Shown here piece by piece: positions 8,632 to 18,123 of a DNA stretch of 64,000 bases. The position numbers were made by a program, and so were the translations under genes. The first letter of the stretch is position 1; each line of letters starts with the position of its first letter. The stretch covers positions 2,438,001 to 2,502,000 of the forward strand of contig NZ_CP009888.1 of the NCBI RefSeq assembly GCF_000788395.1. The letters are read 5' to 3'. The notes beneath the pieces are model-generated. The model saw only the letters and a list, made by a program, of their open reading frames with translations. It was not told the DNA's origin and did not search any database. Source of the stretch: Pseudoalteromonas piratica. GTDB taxonomy: Bacteria; Pseudomonadota; Gammaproteobacteria; Enterobacterales; Alteromonadaceae.

Positions 8632-9378
8632 TTAGATCATGTACATGCCGCCGTTTACATGCAAAGTTTCGCCTGTTACGTACGCAGCAGCGTCAGATGC
8701 TAAATACGCTACAGCTGCTGCAATTTCGTTCGGTTGACCTAAACGATTTGAAGGTACGTTTGCAAGCGTTGCTGCTTTTTGTTCGTCAGTTAGCTCGTCT
8801 GTCATATCCGTTTGAATAAAACCAGGTGCTACAACGTTAACCGTAATGCCGCGAGATGCCACTTCGCGCGCCATTGATTTAGAAAAACCAATAACACCCG
8901 CTTTTGCTGCTGCATAGTTTGCTTGACCTGCATTACCCATAGTACCAACAACAGAACCAACGTTGATAATACGACCATTTTTCTTTTTCATCATTGGACG
9001 CAGTACCGCTTTTGATAAACGGAAAATTGACGACAAGTTAGTGTCGATAATGTCATCCCACTCACTGTCTTTCATACGCATAAGTAGGTTGTCACGCGTA
9101 ATACCCGCATTATTAACTAGTACATCGATATCGCCTAGATCCGCTTTAATCGCTGCAAGTGTTGTTTCAATCGAATCAGCTTCTGTCACATTAAGCGCGT
9201 AACCTTTACCGTTTTCACCTAAGTAATCACTGATTTTTGCAGCGCCGCCCTCGCTTGTGGCAGTACCCGCAACAGTTGCACCAAGTGATACTAGTGTTTC
9301 TGCGATTGATTTACCAATACCACGACTCGCGCCAGTTACTAGTACAACTTTGCCTTCTAAAGAGAATAAGTTACTCAT
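8632..9378 (-). CDS. fabG: 3-oxoacyl-ACP reductase
   Basis: A 248-residue short-chain dehydrogenase that reduces 3-oxoacyl-ACP with NADPH. The cofactor motif VTGASRGIGKS is near residue 14, NNAGITRDNLL near 86, and the Ser-Tyr-Lys catalytic set is in NVGSVVG and NYAAAKAG (about 139-156). It ends in VNGGMYMI as usual. The longest frame starts at TTG 9390; ATG at 9376-9378 is chosen because GGA lies about seven bases upstream and the protein then begins MSNLFSLEGKV. It follows fabD by 17 bases in the same operon. Confidence 0.97.
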   Translation of the reverse strand: MSNLFSLEGKVVLVTGASRGIGKSIAETLVSLGATVAGTATSEGGAAKISDYLGENGKGYALNVTEADSIETTLAAIKADLGDIDVLVNNAGITRDNLLMRMKDSEWDDIIDTNLSSIFRLSKAVLRPMMKKKNGRIINVGSVVGTMGNAGQANYAAAKAGVIGFSKSMAREVASRGITVNVVAPGFIQTDMTDELTDEQKAATLANVPSNRLGQPNEIAAAVAYLASDAAAYVTGETLHVNGGMYMI

Positions 9379-9395
9379 AAAATGTTCCAATAAAA

Positions 9396-10328
9396 TTATG
9401 CGTCTAAAACGCTAGAAAGAGTGTTTAAATCGTTTACTGCAGCGCAAGTTACCGATTTATCAATACGTTTTGCAAGACCTGTCAATACTTTACCAGGACC
9501 AAACTCATACGTTCTGGTTAAGCCATCTTGTGCTAGCTTTTGAACTGTTTCAGTCCAGCGAACAGGGCTGTAAAGTTGACGTACTAGTGCATCTTTAATA
9601 GCTTCGCTTGCGCTTTCTGTCGTTACGTCAACATTATTAATTACTGATATTTCAGGTGTATTAAATGTTATCGCTTCTAAATCAGCAGCTAGTTTGTCAG
9701 CAGCGGGCTTCATTAGTGCACAGTGTGACGGTACGCTCACTGCAAGCGGTAACGCGCGTTTTGCACCGGCTTCTTTACATAATTCACCAGCACGCTCTAC
9801 CGCTGCCTTTTGACCTGCAATTACAACTTGACCAGGTGAATTAAAGTTAACGGGTGAAACAACTTCACCTTGAGCTGCATCAATACATGCTTTAGCAATT
9901 GCATCATCAGCAAGGCCGATAATTGCGTACATTGCGCCAGTACCTGCAGGTACTGCTTCTTGCATATAAACACCACGTTTTTCAACAAGCTTTACTGCTT
10001 CAGCAAGTTCAATCACGCCTGCGCATACGAGTGCTGAATATTCACCTAAACTGTGACCTGCCATTGCGCTTGGTTTTTCACCACCGTTTGCAAGGTAATG
10101 ACGGTAAATTGCAACACTTGACGTTAACAACGCAGGTTGAGTGCGATGCGTTTCATTAAGTGACTCTGCAGGGCCTTCAAGCACTAATGCCGCAAGGTCA
10201 TAACCTAATGCATCACTTGCTTCTTTGAATGTAGCTTGAACAACTTCTGATTCAGCTAGTAATTCAGCCAACATGCCCACCGATTGTGAACCTTGGCCTG
10301 GAAATAAAATCGCTGTGTTATTTGACAT
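9396..10328 (-). CDS. fabD: Malonyl-CoA:ACP transacylase
   Basis: A 310-residue acyltransferase that moves malonyl from CoA to ACP. FPGQGSQ is at residues 9-15, the nucleophile Ser93 lies in GHSLGEYSALV, and His202 in VPSHCALM completes the dyad; Arg118 is the conserved carboxylate-binding residue. It ends in FGPGKVLTGL. In most relatives fabH precedes it; here a 73-base gap with a terminator-like hairpin separates it from plsX. Confidence 0.97.
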   Translation of the reverse strand: MSNNTAILFPGQGSQSVGMLAELLAESEVVQATFKEASDALGYDLAALVLEGPAESLNETHRTQPALLTSSVAIYRHYLANGGEKPSAMAGHSLGEYSALVCAGVIELAEAVKLVEKRGVYMQEAVPAGTGAMYAIIGLADDAIAKACIDAAQGEVVSPVNFNSPGQVVIAGQKAAVERAGELCKEAGAKRALPLAVSVPSHCALMKPAADKLAADLEAITFNTPEISVINNVDVTTESASEAIKDALVRQLYSPVRWTETVQKLAQDGLTRTYEFGPGKVLTGLAKRIDKSVTCAAVNDLNTLSSVLDA

Positions 10329-10352
10329 AGTTTTCTTCTTCTATAACAAAAC

Positions 10353-10373
10353 AAAACCAGCAATCGCTGGTTA
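10353..10373 (-). terminator. Terminator-like hairpin between plsX and fabD
   Basis: AACCAGC and GCTGGTT pair around AATC; on the minus strand it is followed by TTGTTTTG. It sits exactly where fabH would be expected. Confidence 0.5.
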
Positions 10374-10401
10374 TAAAATTCTTTTCGTGGAAAAAATGAG
10401 C

Positions 10402-11475
10402 TTATTTATCGCAGGGTGAACAAAATGACTCTTTATCCACATTATCAAGATCTAATTGCTGACCTTTAAACGCTGCAAAACGGGCCTCAATTTTTTCAGG
10501 TAGTTGCTTTTCAACTTCCCTCACGGCTTCATTAATCGCTGCTAAAAATGCAGGTGATTTCGCATTACCGTGACTTTTAACCACAATACCGCGTAATCCT
10601 ACCAAACTTGCACCGTTATACTGGTCGGGGTTCATCTTTTTATAGAGTTTTTTTAACACCGGAAACATTAAAAGTGCAGCGGCACGGTAAAAAATACTTT
10701 TCTTAAGGGTTTTATTCAATTTATGAATAATCATTTTGGCAATGCCTTCACAGGTTTTAAGTGCAATATTGCCAACAAAACCGTCACATACGATAACATC
10801 GGCCTTGCCCTTAAAAATATCGGTACCTTCACAATAGCCAATATAATTAATTGCATTTGATTGCTCAAAAAGTTCAGCTGCGCGTTTTATATCGTCATGC
10901 CCTTTTATTACTTCAGCGCCAATGTTTAATAGACCGATTGTTGGGTTTTCTATACCTTGTGATTGCTCCGCCACCACACTGCCCATAAGCGCAAATTCAA
11001 AAAGTGTTTCAGGATCTGCTGTAACGTTTGCACCCAAATCAAGTAAGTAGACAGGTTTTGGCTTTTCGGTTGGTACAGAACTAATCAGTGCAGGACGGCT
11101 GATACCAGGCAGCATCTTTAAAATGCAATAAGCCATTGCAAACAGTGCACCTGTGTTACCCGCTGATACACATGCTTGCGCCTCACCTGATTTAACCAAA
11201 TCAAGGGCTTTTCGCATCGAAGAATCTTTTTTACATCGCAATGCCGTAGCTGGCTTGTCGTCATTATTAACAACTTCACTGCAATGCTTGATATGTAATC
11301 GAGGGTGTTGAAGTGCGTCGAGCTTTTCAAGCTCTGTGCGGATAAGTGTTTCGTTGCCACATAATATAAGCGTTATATTATTGTGTATGTTGACAGCCTC
11401 GATTGCGGCAGGCAACGAAGAACGGGGGCCGTAATCGCCCCCCATTATATCTAACGCTATGGTTAGATTAGACAT
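10402..11475 (-). CDS. plsX: Phosphate acyltransferase PlsX
   Basis: A soluble enzyme of about 357 residues that makes acyl-phosphate from acyl-ACP, the donor for PlsY in phosphatidic acid synthesis. [11 protein letters not shown] at the start, [13 protein letters not shown] near 120, LLDLGANV near 165 and [11 protein letters not shown] near 235 are PlsX signatures. The frame opens at TTG 11478; ATG at 11473-11475 is the likely start. It lies 13 bases after rpmF, as in E. coli. Its next neighbour is fabD and not fabH. Confidence 0.96.
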   Translation of the reverse strand: MSNLTIALDIMGGDYGPRSSLPAAIEAVNIHNNITLILCGNETLIRTELEKLDALQHPRLHIKHCSEVVNNDDKPATALRCKKDSSMRKALDLVKSGEAQACVSAGNTGALFAMAYCILKMLPGISRPALISSVPTEKPKPVYLLDLGANVTADPETLFEFALMGSVVAEQSQGIENPTIGLLNIGAEVIKGHDDIKRAAELFEQSNAINYIGYCEGTDIFKGKADVIVCDGFVGNIALKTCEGIAKMIIHKLNKTLKKSIFYRAAALLMFPVLKKLYKKMNPDQYNGASLVGLRGIVVKSHGNAKSPAFLAAINEAVREVEKQLPEKIEARFAAFKGQQLDLDNVDKESFCSPCDK

Positions 11476-11488
11476 CAAAATAGCTCGA

Positions 11489-11656
11489 TTAAGAAACTAC
11501 TTTTTCGCCTTTGTAGTAACCGTCTGCAGTTACGTGGTGACGACGGTGAGTTTCACCTGATACTGGATCAACAGTTAGAGTTGGACCATTGATCGCATCG
11601 TGTGAACGACGCATACCACGCTTAGAGCGAGACTTCTTGCTTTTTTGTACAGCCAT
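11489..11656 (-). CDS. rpmF: 50S ribosomal protein L32
   Basis: A 55-residue basic protein beginning [17 protein letters not shown], followed by SHDAINGP and a C-terminal half with HRRHHV and GYYKGEKVV, which is the L32 pattern. No zinc-ribbon cysteines are present, so this is the C-minus form of L32 usual in gammaproteobacteria. The ATG (11654-11656) has AGGAG eight bases upstream. It lies 11 bases after yceD and before plsX, the conserved order that links ribosome assembly to membrane lipid synthesis. Confidence 0.98.
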   Translation of the reverse strand: MAVQKSKKSRSKRGMRRSHDAINGPTLTVDPVSGETHRRHHVTADGYYKGEKVVS

Positions 11657-11667
11657 TGCCTTATCTC

Positions 11668-12192
11668 CTAAGAATCTTTCTTAAGTTGTTTCAAAATTTC
11701 AAATGGATTTGGTTTGTCATCTTCTGCTTTTATTTCACCAAAGCTCAAAGGCTTTTCTGAAAATCTGCAATGAGACTCTTCATGCATCGGTACTATTGGG
11801 ATGGCTAACATTAACTCGTCTTCAACTAGTTGATGCAAGTTAATCTCACCTTCCTCATCCATCTCTACAACGTCATAACATGACGGTAGATGCTCAGATG
11901 ACTTACCTATACCTATTGGCGAATAAGCAAAGTCTAGTTCCAAATCCAACCCTAACTCTTCATTACAGCGCTGACAAACTGTAGTAATGTTGGCTCTAGC
12001 ATGGCCTTCAACAACACTGATACCTTGTTCGTCTTTCCTGAAATGAATCTTAACTTCGACCTCACCCTCGCTCCTAACAACTACTTCGAGTAATCGAGGA
12101 AGTTGTTCAAACAACACAACACCGTCATATGTGACTTGCTTTTGTGCTGATCTTACCGGATCAAGCGTGATCGGAATCTTCACCTTTTGCAT
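11668..12192 (-). CDS. yceD: 23S rRNA accumulation protein YceD (DUF177)
   Basis: A protein of about 174 residues. CQRC is the first half of the family's metal-binding motif; [28 protein letters not shown] and the end [10 protein letters not shown] match E. coli YceD, which is needed for normal 23S rRNA levels. The frame extends 21 codons upstream to ATG 12255, but E. coli YceD begins MQKVKLPLTLDPVR, matching [14 protein letters not shown] here, so ATG at 12190-12192 is chosen. That choice is supported by a sigma-70 promoter inside the extension, which puts the transcript start at or just before this ATG. No Shine-Dalgarno is present. Confidence 0.92.
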   Translation of the reverse strand: MQKVKIPITLDPVRSAQKQVTYDGVVLFEQLPRLLEVVVRSEGEVEVKIHFRKDEQGISVVEGHARANITTVCQRCNEELGLDLELDFAYSPIGIGKSSEHLPSCYDVVEMDEEGEINLHQLVEDELMLAIPIVPMHEESHCRFSEKPLSFGEIKAEDDKPNPFEILKQLKKDS

Positions 12193-12230
12193 AGGGGCTG
12201 CATCATATAGATTGTTAGACTTAGAGTCAA
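12193..12230 (-). promoter_or_regulatory. Promoter of yceD-rpmF-plsX with GC-rich discriminator
   Basis: On the minus strand TTGACT (12225-12230), a 17-base spacer and TATGAT (12202-12207) are followed by the 9-base discriminator GCAGCCCCT and then the yceD ATG. The spacing leaves almost no room for a 5' leader. GC-rich discriminators are typical of promoters under stringent control. Confidence 0.75.
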
Positions 12231-12310
12231 AATAAAATTCAACTTTCCTTTGCATTTAGGGCAATTGAATCCTATTCTGCGCAAAAAGTAAGTATTCGTT
12301 GAAAATTATC

Positions 12311-12913
12311 ATGAAAACCTCGTTTATTTTAGCGTCAAGTTCACCATTTCGAAAATCAATCTTGAAAAAAATATTGCCTGAATTTGATGCTTTTTCGCCA
12401 GATATCGATGAAAGCCCAAAACTGAATGAATCGCCGCTTAATTTGGTTGAAAGACTTGCTATTGAGAAAGCGCAAACAGCATCGCAATTTTATGAAAAAG
12501 GTATTGTGATTGGCTCGGATCAAGTTGCCCTTTTTGCTGAACAGATATTAGGTAAACCACATACTCGTGAAAAAGCAATTGAACAACTCTCTCTTTTTTC
12601 AGGGCAGAAAGTGCAATTCATTACATCGTTAGCGGTATTTGATATCGAATCCGATAAAATTCAGGTGACCCATGATATTACCCAAGTTTATTTTAGAGAA
12701 TTAACGCAAAACCAAATTGAGCAGTACATCGATACAGAACAACCGTTAAACTGCGCTGGGAGTTTTAAATCCGAAGGATTAGGAATTGTTCTTTTTGATA
12801 AAATTGTTGGCGAGGATCCAAATAGTTTAGTAGGTCTGCCATTAATTAAACTCACCTCTTTACTCAAAGAGTTCAATATTGACCCACTAAACCTGCAAAC
12901 GAATAAATCTTGA
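12311..12913 (+). CDS. yceF: Maf-family nucleotide pyrophosphatase (YceF type)
   Basis: A protein of about 200 residues that hydrolyses non-canonical nucleoside triphosphates; E. coli YceF prefers m7GTP. Family motifs: ASSSPFRKSIL at the N-terminus (the SxxxR substrate motif), ERLAIEKA, GSDQVALF near 70 and CAGSFKSEGLG near 145, where dTTPase-type Maf proteins differ. The longest frame begins at TTG 12299; ATG at 12311 gives the standard start. It is divergent from yceD, the order also found in E. coli (yceF/yceD-rpmF). Confidence 0.9.
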   Translation: MKTSFILASSSPFRKSILKKILPEFDAFSPDIDESPKLNESPLNLVERLAIEKAQTASQFYEKGIVIGSDQVALFAEQILGKPHTREKAIEQLSLFSGQKVQFITSLAVFDIESDKIQVTHDITQVYFRELTQNQIEQYIDTEQPLNCAGSFKSEGLGIVLFDKIVGEDPNSLVGLPLIKLTSLLKEFNIDPLNLQTNKS

Positions 12914-12925
12914 GTACAAATAAAG

Positions 12926-13561
12926 TTAGAACAAGTCTATAAGCTGCTCAAATTGGTCAATGATGATAATCGGTTTGAGTGGCTTTAATTGACTAACAGG
13001 ATGAGCACCAAAGCTTACACCAACGGACGCAACCTTTGCATTATTTGCCATTGCTAAGTCCATTGTGGTATCACCAACCATCACGGTTTTGTCACTTGCA
13101 ATATTAAGCTCATCACAAATTTCTAAAATCATCTCAGGCGATGGTTTTGAAGCACATTCACACGCTGTACGTGTTGCCTTAAATAGATGTGCCAATTCTG
13201 TTTCCGCCATTAAACGGTTTAATCCCTTCCGACTTTTACCCGTTGCCACTGCAAGTGTATAGCCTTTTTCATGTAGTGCTGTTAAACACTCTCTTACATG
13301 AGGAAAAAGCGTTGATGGTGTTTCTTCGTTTACGTAAATGTCTTTATAACTTTGCGAAAGCGTTAAAGTCATTGACGGCTTCTCAAACAGTTCGTTAATG
13401 GCTACATCAAGACTAAGCCCGATAATCTGCCTGATTGCATCATCAGTTGGGCGAGTTAATTGGTGGCAGTCTGCCACCAATTTCACTGTATTAACAATTT
13501 TTGGCACAGTATCCATTAGGGTACCGTCCCAATCAAAAATGATTAATTGTTTGTTATTCAT
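12926..13561 (-). CDS. HAD-family hydrolase, phosphoglycolate-phosphatase-like
   Basis: A 211-residue HAD subfamily IA phosphatase. FDWDGTLMDT (residues 8-17) gives the nucleophile Asp and the acid/base Asp; ATGKSRKGL near 104 is motif II, and MVGDTTMDLAMA near 165 is motif IV with two metal-binding acidic residues. The cap domain is small and helical. Its ATG overlaps the rluC stop as ATGA, so it is coupled to rluC, a common arrangement in gammaproteobacteria. The physiological substrate is not known. Confidence 0.85.
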   Translation of the reverse strand: MNNKQLIIFDWDGTLMDTVPKIVNTVKLVADCHQLTRPTDDAIRQIIGLSLDVAINELFEKPSMTLTLSQSYKDIYVNEETPSTLFPHVRECLTALHEKGYTLAVATGKSRKGLNRLMAETELAHLFKATRTACECASKPSPEMILEICDELNIASDKTVMVGDTTMDLAMANNAKVASVGVSFGAHPVSQLKPLKPIIIIDQFEQLIDLF

Positions 13562-14520
13562 TGCTTGTCTTCACGAAGTGTTTTTAAGCAATTTTTTAAA
13601 TTGCCATCCAACGGAGCTTCAACACGCATAGATTCTTCTGTTTTAGGGTGAACGAAGGTTAAGTCATGAGCATGCAAGAACAAACGGTTTAAGCCTTTTT
13701 TCTTCATTTCACTGTCAAACTCTGCCACACCATACTTGTCATCACATGCAATTGGATGGCCTTTACATTGTGTATGTACGCGAATTTGGTGTGTACGCCC
13801 TGTTACTGGCGACGCTTGTACTAATGTTGCAAATTGACCAAAACGCTCTAATACACGAAAACGGGTTTGACTGGGTTTGCCTTCTGCTTCATCAACACGC
13901 ACCACACGTTCGCCTGATTGCAGGGTATTTTTACGAAGTGGCTCGGTAACATTTTTAATTTTGCTTGCCCAACTACCAGTTACTAGCGCCCAATAATTTT
14001 TTTCCATGGTTTTTTCACGCAGCTGCTCATGCAAACCGCGCAATACTGAGCGCTTTTTAGAAACCAGTAAACATCCTGAGGTGTCACGGTCTAATCGATG
14101 TACTAGTTCAAGGTTTCGCTCATCGGGACGAATACTGCGCAGCGCCTCAATTAAGCCATAACTTAAACCACTGCCACCATGCACCGCCATGCCTGAAGGT
14201 TTATTAATGACCATTAAGTATTTGTCTTCAAATAAAATGGCATCTTCTAACTTGTTAATTTTATCAAGATTTTTAGGGACAAACTCTTGTTTTTCAGCAA
14301 CTTTAACTGGCGGGATACGTACCATATCTCCCGCTTTCAGTTTGTATATCGGTTTGATACGCTTTTTGTTTACGCGCACTTCACCTTTTCGCAAAATGCG
14401 ATAAATGGCACTCTTAGGCACACCCTTTAAAAAGGTAATTAAAAAGTTATCAATTCGTTGGCCATCATTGCCTTCATCGATATCAACAAATTGGACCTGA
14501 TTTTTTTGCTGTTCTGACAT
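13558..14520 (-). CDS. rluC: 23S rRNA pseudouridine(955/2504/2580) synthase
   Basis: A 320-residue RluA-family enzyme. An S4 RNA-binding domain (about residues 18-75, with RILRKGEVRVNKKRIKP) is followed by the catalytic domain with HRLDRDTSGCLLV (about 141-153), whose Asp attacks the target uridine. GRTHQIRVH and LFLHAHDLTF are also present. Its place divergent from rne is the classic rluC setting. The start is ATG at 14518-14520. Confidence 0.95.
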   Translation of the reverse strand: MSEQQKNQVQFVDIDEGNDGQRIDNFLITFLKGVPKSAIYRILRKGEVRVNKKRIKPIYKLKAGDMVRIPPVKVAEKQEFVPKNLDKINKLEDAILFEDKYLMVINKPSGMAVHGGSGLSYGLIEALRSIRPDERNLELVHRLDRDTSGCLLVSKKRSVLRGLHEQLREKTMEKNYWALVTGSWASKIKNVTEPLRKNTLQSGERVVRVDEAEGKPSQTRFRVLERFGQFATLVQASPVTGRTHQIRVHTQCKGHPIACDDKYGVAEFDSEMKKKGLNRLFLHAHDLTFVHPKTEESMRVEAPLDGNLKNCLKTLREDKQ

Positions 14521-15037
14521 TGCCTAATCACTGATTTGAGTAATAATTTAGTTGCGAAGCGTCCATATTTAATGGGATAATCGCGTTCGAAATTGAACCT
14601 TTGAGAGCAAAAATTCCGCTCCAACTGTCAATTTGGTGTTTTATTAGCCAAAGCTAACGATGAAACACGCTTTAAGACGCAGATCATACAGGTCTCTGAC
14701 AGCTTTCAAAAGCTTTTAACGATCTTAAAGCGCATGTAGTGGCCCCCTGAAGCAATGAGTGTACTAGATTGTGACCCGGAAAAGCCCCATCGAACTCAGC
14801 TAATAAACGTATTTTAAAAGATAAGATACGAGATTTACGACCACACGTCGTTCAGAATATATTTAAATGAATTTTTGTGCTGGGCTGAACAATGCCGAGC
14901 ACCTGCCAGTAGGCAATTTAACAGAAAATCGGAGTAATACTCCACCCAGACAGCCCAGTCGTGAGACTGCACAATTTCGTGGGTGTCTGAACAAGTATGG
15001 TTGTTAATCTCTACTACTATATATAGAGTTTAACAAT
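14521..15037 (+). ncRNA. Long structured leader of rne
   Basis: This 517-base gap between rluC and rne has no ORF with a proper start. A possible rne promoter is TTGCGA (14552-14557), 18 bases, GATAAT (14576-14581). The leader contains a long-range 10-bp stem (CGCTTTAAGA 14668-14677 with TCTTAAAGCG 14723-14732), a hairpin GGAGT/ACTCC at 14931-14943, and a composite hairpin at 14947-14989. In the latter, CAGACA pairs with TGTCTG around an inner CAGTC-GTGA-GACTG stem with a GNRA tetraloop. In E. coli a 361-base rne leader is bound by RNase E itself and mediates autoregulation. A similar role is inferred here from position and structure only. Confidence 0.6.
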
Positions 15038-18019
15038 ATGAAACGTATGCTGATCAATGCAACGCAACAAGAAGAAATGCGCGTTGCACTGGTTGATGGA
15101 CAGCGCTTGTATGATTTAGATATCGAAAGCCCTGGCCATGAACAAAAAAAAGCAAATATCTACAAAGGTAAAATTACTCGCGTAGAACCTTCTCTTGAAG
15201 CAGCTTTTGTAGACTATGGCGCAGAACGCCATGGATTCCTTCCCCTTAAAGAAATTGCCCGCAGTTATTTCCCTGACGGTTACACCTTCAACGGTCGACC
15301 TAACATTAAAGATGTTGTTAAAGAAGGCCAAGAAGTAATCGTACAAGTTGATAAAGAAGAACGTGGTCAAAAAGGCGCTGCACTCACTACCTTTATCAGT
15401 GTTGCTGGTAGTTACTTAGTATTAATGCCAAATAACCCTCGTGCTGGCGGTATTTCACGTCGTATCGAAGGTGATGAACGTACAGAGCTAAAAGAAGCGC
15501 TGTCTCGTTTAGAATTACCAAAAGGTATGGGCTTAATTGTTCGTACAGCAGGTGTAGGCAAATCGTTCGAAGAGCTTGAATACGATCTACGTGCACTACT
15601 TGTTCACTGGGACGCTATTAAAAAAGCATCTGAAAGTGGCCCTGCACCATTTTTAATCCACCAAGAAAGTAATGTAATTTTCCGCGCTATTCGCGATTAT
15701 TTACGTCGTGATATTGGTGAAATCTTAATTGATAAGCAGCGCGTTTTCGATGAAGCAAAAGCACACATTGAGCGTTTTCGCCCTGACTTTATTAATCGTG
15801 TAAAACTTTACACCGGTGATGCGCCATTATTTACGCACTACCAAATTGAAAGCCAAATTGAGTCTGCTTTCCAACGCGAAGTACGCTTACCATCAGGTGG
15901 TTCAATTGTAATTGATCCAACAGAAGCGCTTACGTCAATCGATATCAACTCGTCTAAAGCAACAAAAGGCGGTGATATTGAAGAAACTGCATTAAATACT
16001 AACCTTGAAGCGGCAGACGAAATTGCACGTCAACTTCGTTTACGTGACTTAGGTGGTTTAGTTGTTATTGATTTCATCGACATGACTCCGCCGCGTCACC
16101 AACGCGCGGTAGAAAATCGTTTGAAAGATGCAGTAAAGCCGGATCGCGCACGCGTTCAAATTGGCAAGATTTCACGTTTCGGCTTACTTGAAATGTCGCG
16201 TCAGCGTCTTCGTCCATCACTGGGTGAAGCAAGCCAAGGTACTTGCCCTCGCTGTAACGGCCAAGGTACTGTACGTTCTAATGAGTCGTTAGCACTGTCT
16301 ATTCTTCGTTTATTAGAAGAAGAAGCGATTAAAGACAATACTTCGCAAGTAAATGCACAGGTACCAGTACCAGTTGCAACTTATCTTTTAAATGAAAAAC
16401 GTAAGAGCGTACGTCGTATCGAGAAGCGTCATGGTTGTCACGTTGTGATTATTCCTAACCCGCATTTAGAAACGCCGCACTATGAAGTTATTCGTTTAAA
16501 GAAAGACGAAACAATTGAAACTGTAAGCTTTGACCAAGTTCAAGCGCCAGAAGTAAACGTTGAAACAATCGTTCATGCTGAAAAAGCAGTAAAAGAACAG
16601 CCTGTGCTGCAAGGTGTTGTTGTTCCAAGTGAGCCTGCGCCAGTTAAGAAAGAAGCAAAAAAAGAAGGTTTATTTGCGAAAATCGCAAAATGGTTTGGCA
16701 GTTTATTTGCGACTGAAGAGCCAGAGAAGCCTGTGAAAAAACGTGGTGGTCGTCGTAATAACCAACGTGGTAATGACAACCGTCGTCGTAATCAGCGTAA
16801 ACCAAACAATCGTGCTAAGCAAAATGCCAATGAGCAAAAGGAGCAGCGCGAACAACGTGATGAAAAGCGTAACGCAAAAGAGAACAATAACCGTCGCCGT
16901 CGTAACAACCGCTCAAACGCCAATAAAGTGGAAAAAGAGCAAAAACAAGTTGAAACAACAGCAAATGAGCAACCAGTTAAGGTAAAAGAGCGTCGTCAGA
17001 GAAGAAACATGCGCAAGAAAGTGCGTGTTGAAAACACCAATGACACAGCGGTAGTTGAAACTAGTGCAACTGAAACTGCAGTTGCTCAAGAAGCCGTAAC
17101 TAAGCCAGTAGAACCAAAAGCTGTTGAGAAAAAACCAGCTAAAGCGAAAAAGTCGACGCCTGCTGTAGAGCCAGCGGCAACACAAATTGAAGCTGAAGTT
17201 GTTACACCAGTTGCAGTTGAAGAAGTTTCTTCACCAGAAGAAAAGCAGCCTGCAGTTTCACATGAAGCACCAAAAAGCAGTGAAACAGCTAAGGTACAAT
17301 CTGCAAAGCAAGAAGCACCTGCTGAGTCAGATTCTTCAGAAGATGAAAAAGAGACGCGAACTCGTTCACGTCGCTCACCTCGTCATCTACGCGCAGCTGG
17401 ACAACGTCGTAAAAAGCCGAGTGAAAATAAGTCCGAGATAGAAATTGAAACGACTGAATCTCCTGGTTTTGTTCCGGTAGCAGATCAAGCAATGGCTGAA
17501 GAGCAAAAAGACGACAATGTAGCGATTGAAGAAACCCCTTCGACTTCTGAAATTGAAGCAAACGCTGTCCAAGTTGAGCAAGTTTCCACTAAAGCAGAAA
17601 ACGAGCGTGTTGAGCAACCTGCTACAACAGACTCAGTAGAGCCTGAATTAACAAGTACAACACCTGTTGATTCAAATAGCTTAGAACCTGTTGAACCCAG
17701 TTCTGAAACGAATGAGTCAACTGTTAAAGAAGTGCCTGCTAAGGATGAACCAGTTATTGAACAACCAACGCCAGCCGTTGTTGAAACAGTCGAAGTCGCT
17801 GTCGAGTCAAATAACGCAACAGCTACAACAAATGGCTCTTCATATGGACACGCAAGTGCACCAATGACTAAAGCAACAGGTGCTGCAATCACAGAAGGCT
17901 TTGTAATGCCAACTGCGATGGCACATGATGAACGTACAGTGCCGCTAGCAAGTGCAATGCGTCCAGGTAGCATTAGCCCTGTTGGTAAAGCCAGTGCCCC
18001 AATGGCAAAAACAGTTTAA
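15038..18019 (+). CDS. rne: Ribonuclease E
   Basis: A 993-residue endoribonuclease that starts mRNA decay and matures rRNA and tRNA. The N-terminal half has the S1 domain (about 36-120), the catalytic aspartates Asp302 (in TSIDIN) and Asp345 (in VVIDFIDM), and the zinc-link cysteines Cys403 and Cys406 in CPRCNGQG. The C-terminal half is a disordered scaffold: an amphipathic membrane anchor near residue 547 ([16 protein letters not shown]), an Arg/Asn-rich RNA-binding segment (about 565-670) and a long Glu/Pro/Val-rich tract. Near the end ASAPM occurs twice (at 939 and 985), resembling the HASAPMTRA end of E. coli RNase E that binds PNPase. It has its own long leader and a strong terminator. 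Confidence 0.97.
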   Translation: MKRMLINATQQEEMRVALVDGQRLYDLDIESPGHEQKKANIYKGKITRVEPSLEAAFVDYGAERHGFLPLKEIARSYFPDGYTFNGRPNIKDVVKEGQEVIVQVDKEERGQKGAALTTFISVAGSYLVLMPNNPRAGGISRRIEGDERTELKEALSRLELPKGMGLIVRTAGVGKSFEELEYDLRALLVHWDAIKKASESGPAPFLIHQESNVIFRAIRDYLRRDIGEILIDKQRVFDEAKAHIERFRPDFINRVKLYTGDAPLFTHYQIESQIESAFQREVRLPSGGSIVIDPTEALTSIDINSSKATKGGDIEETALNTNLEAADEIARQLRLRDLGGLVVIDFIDMTPPRHQRAVENRLKDAVKPDRARVQIGKISRFGLLEMSRQRLRPSLGEASQGTCPRCNGQGTVRSNESLALSILRLLEEEAIKDNTSQVNAQVPVPVATYLLNEKRKSVRRIEKRHGCHVVIIPNPHLETPHYEVIRLKKDETIETVSFDQVQAPEVNVETIVHAEKAVKEQPVLQGVVVPSEPAPVKKEAKKEGLFAKIAKWFGSLFATEEPEKPVKKRGGRRNNQRGNDNRRRNQRKPNNRAKQNANEQKEQREQRDEKRNAKENNNRRRRNNRSNANKVEKEQKQVETTANEQPVKVKERRQRRNMRKKVRVENTNDTAVVETSATETAVAQEAVTKPVEPKAVEKKPAKAKKSTPAVEPAATQIEAEVVTPVAVEEVSSPEEKQPAVSHEAPKSSETAKVQSAKQEAPAESDSSEDEKETRTRSRRSPRHLRAAGQRRKKPSENKSEIEIETTESPGFVPVADQAMAEEQKDDNVAIEETPSTSEIEANAVQVEQVSTKAENERVEQPATTDSVEPELTSTTPVDSNSLEPVEPSSETNESTVKEVPAKDEPVIEQPTPAVVETVEVAVESNNATATTNGSSYGHASAPMTKATGAAITEGFVMPTAMAHDERTVPLASAMRPGSISPVGKASAPMAKTV

Positions 18020-18034
18020 TCTTAAGTTGTAACT

Positions 18035-18065
18035 AAAAGAGCCGCTATATGCGGCTCTTTTTTTA
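18035..18065 (+). terminator. Terminator of rne
   Basis: AGAGCCGC and GCGGCTCT form a perfect stem followed by a run of eight T. Confidence 0.92.
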
Positions 18066-18082
18066 TCTAAAATATGCCTAAT

Positions 18083-18113
18083 GCCAATTGAATATTTTAC
18101 TAAATGAATTGGC
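18083..18113. repeat. Short palindrome related to the dispersed repeat ends
   Basis: GCCAATT and AATTGGC flank a 17-base AT-rich centre between the convergent rne and yejK. Its right part (TAAATGAATTGGC) resembles the right end of the 162-bp repeats at 26542 and 50528 (TTAAGTGAATTGGT), so it may be a relic or short relative of that family. Confidence 0.45.
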
Positions 18114-18123
18114 TTAGCTAGCG

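Noticed and set aside
17485..17973. Minus-strand ORF of 162 residues opposite the end of rne
   Set aside because: It is rich in Ala, Ser, Thr and Val as expected from the complement of the Glu/Pro/Val repeats of RNase E, and lacks a ribosome binding site.
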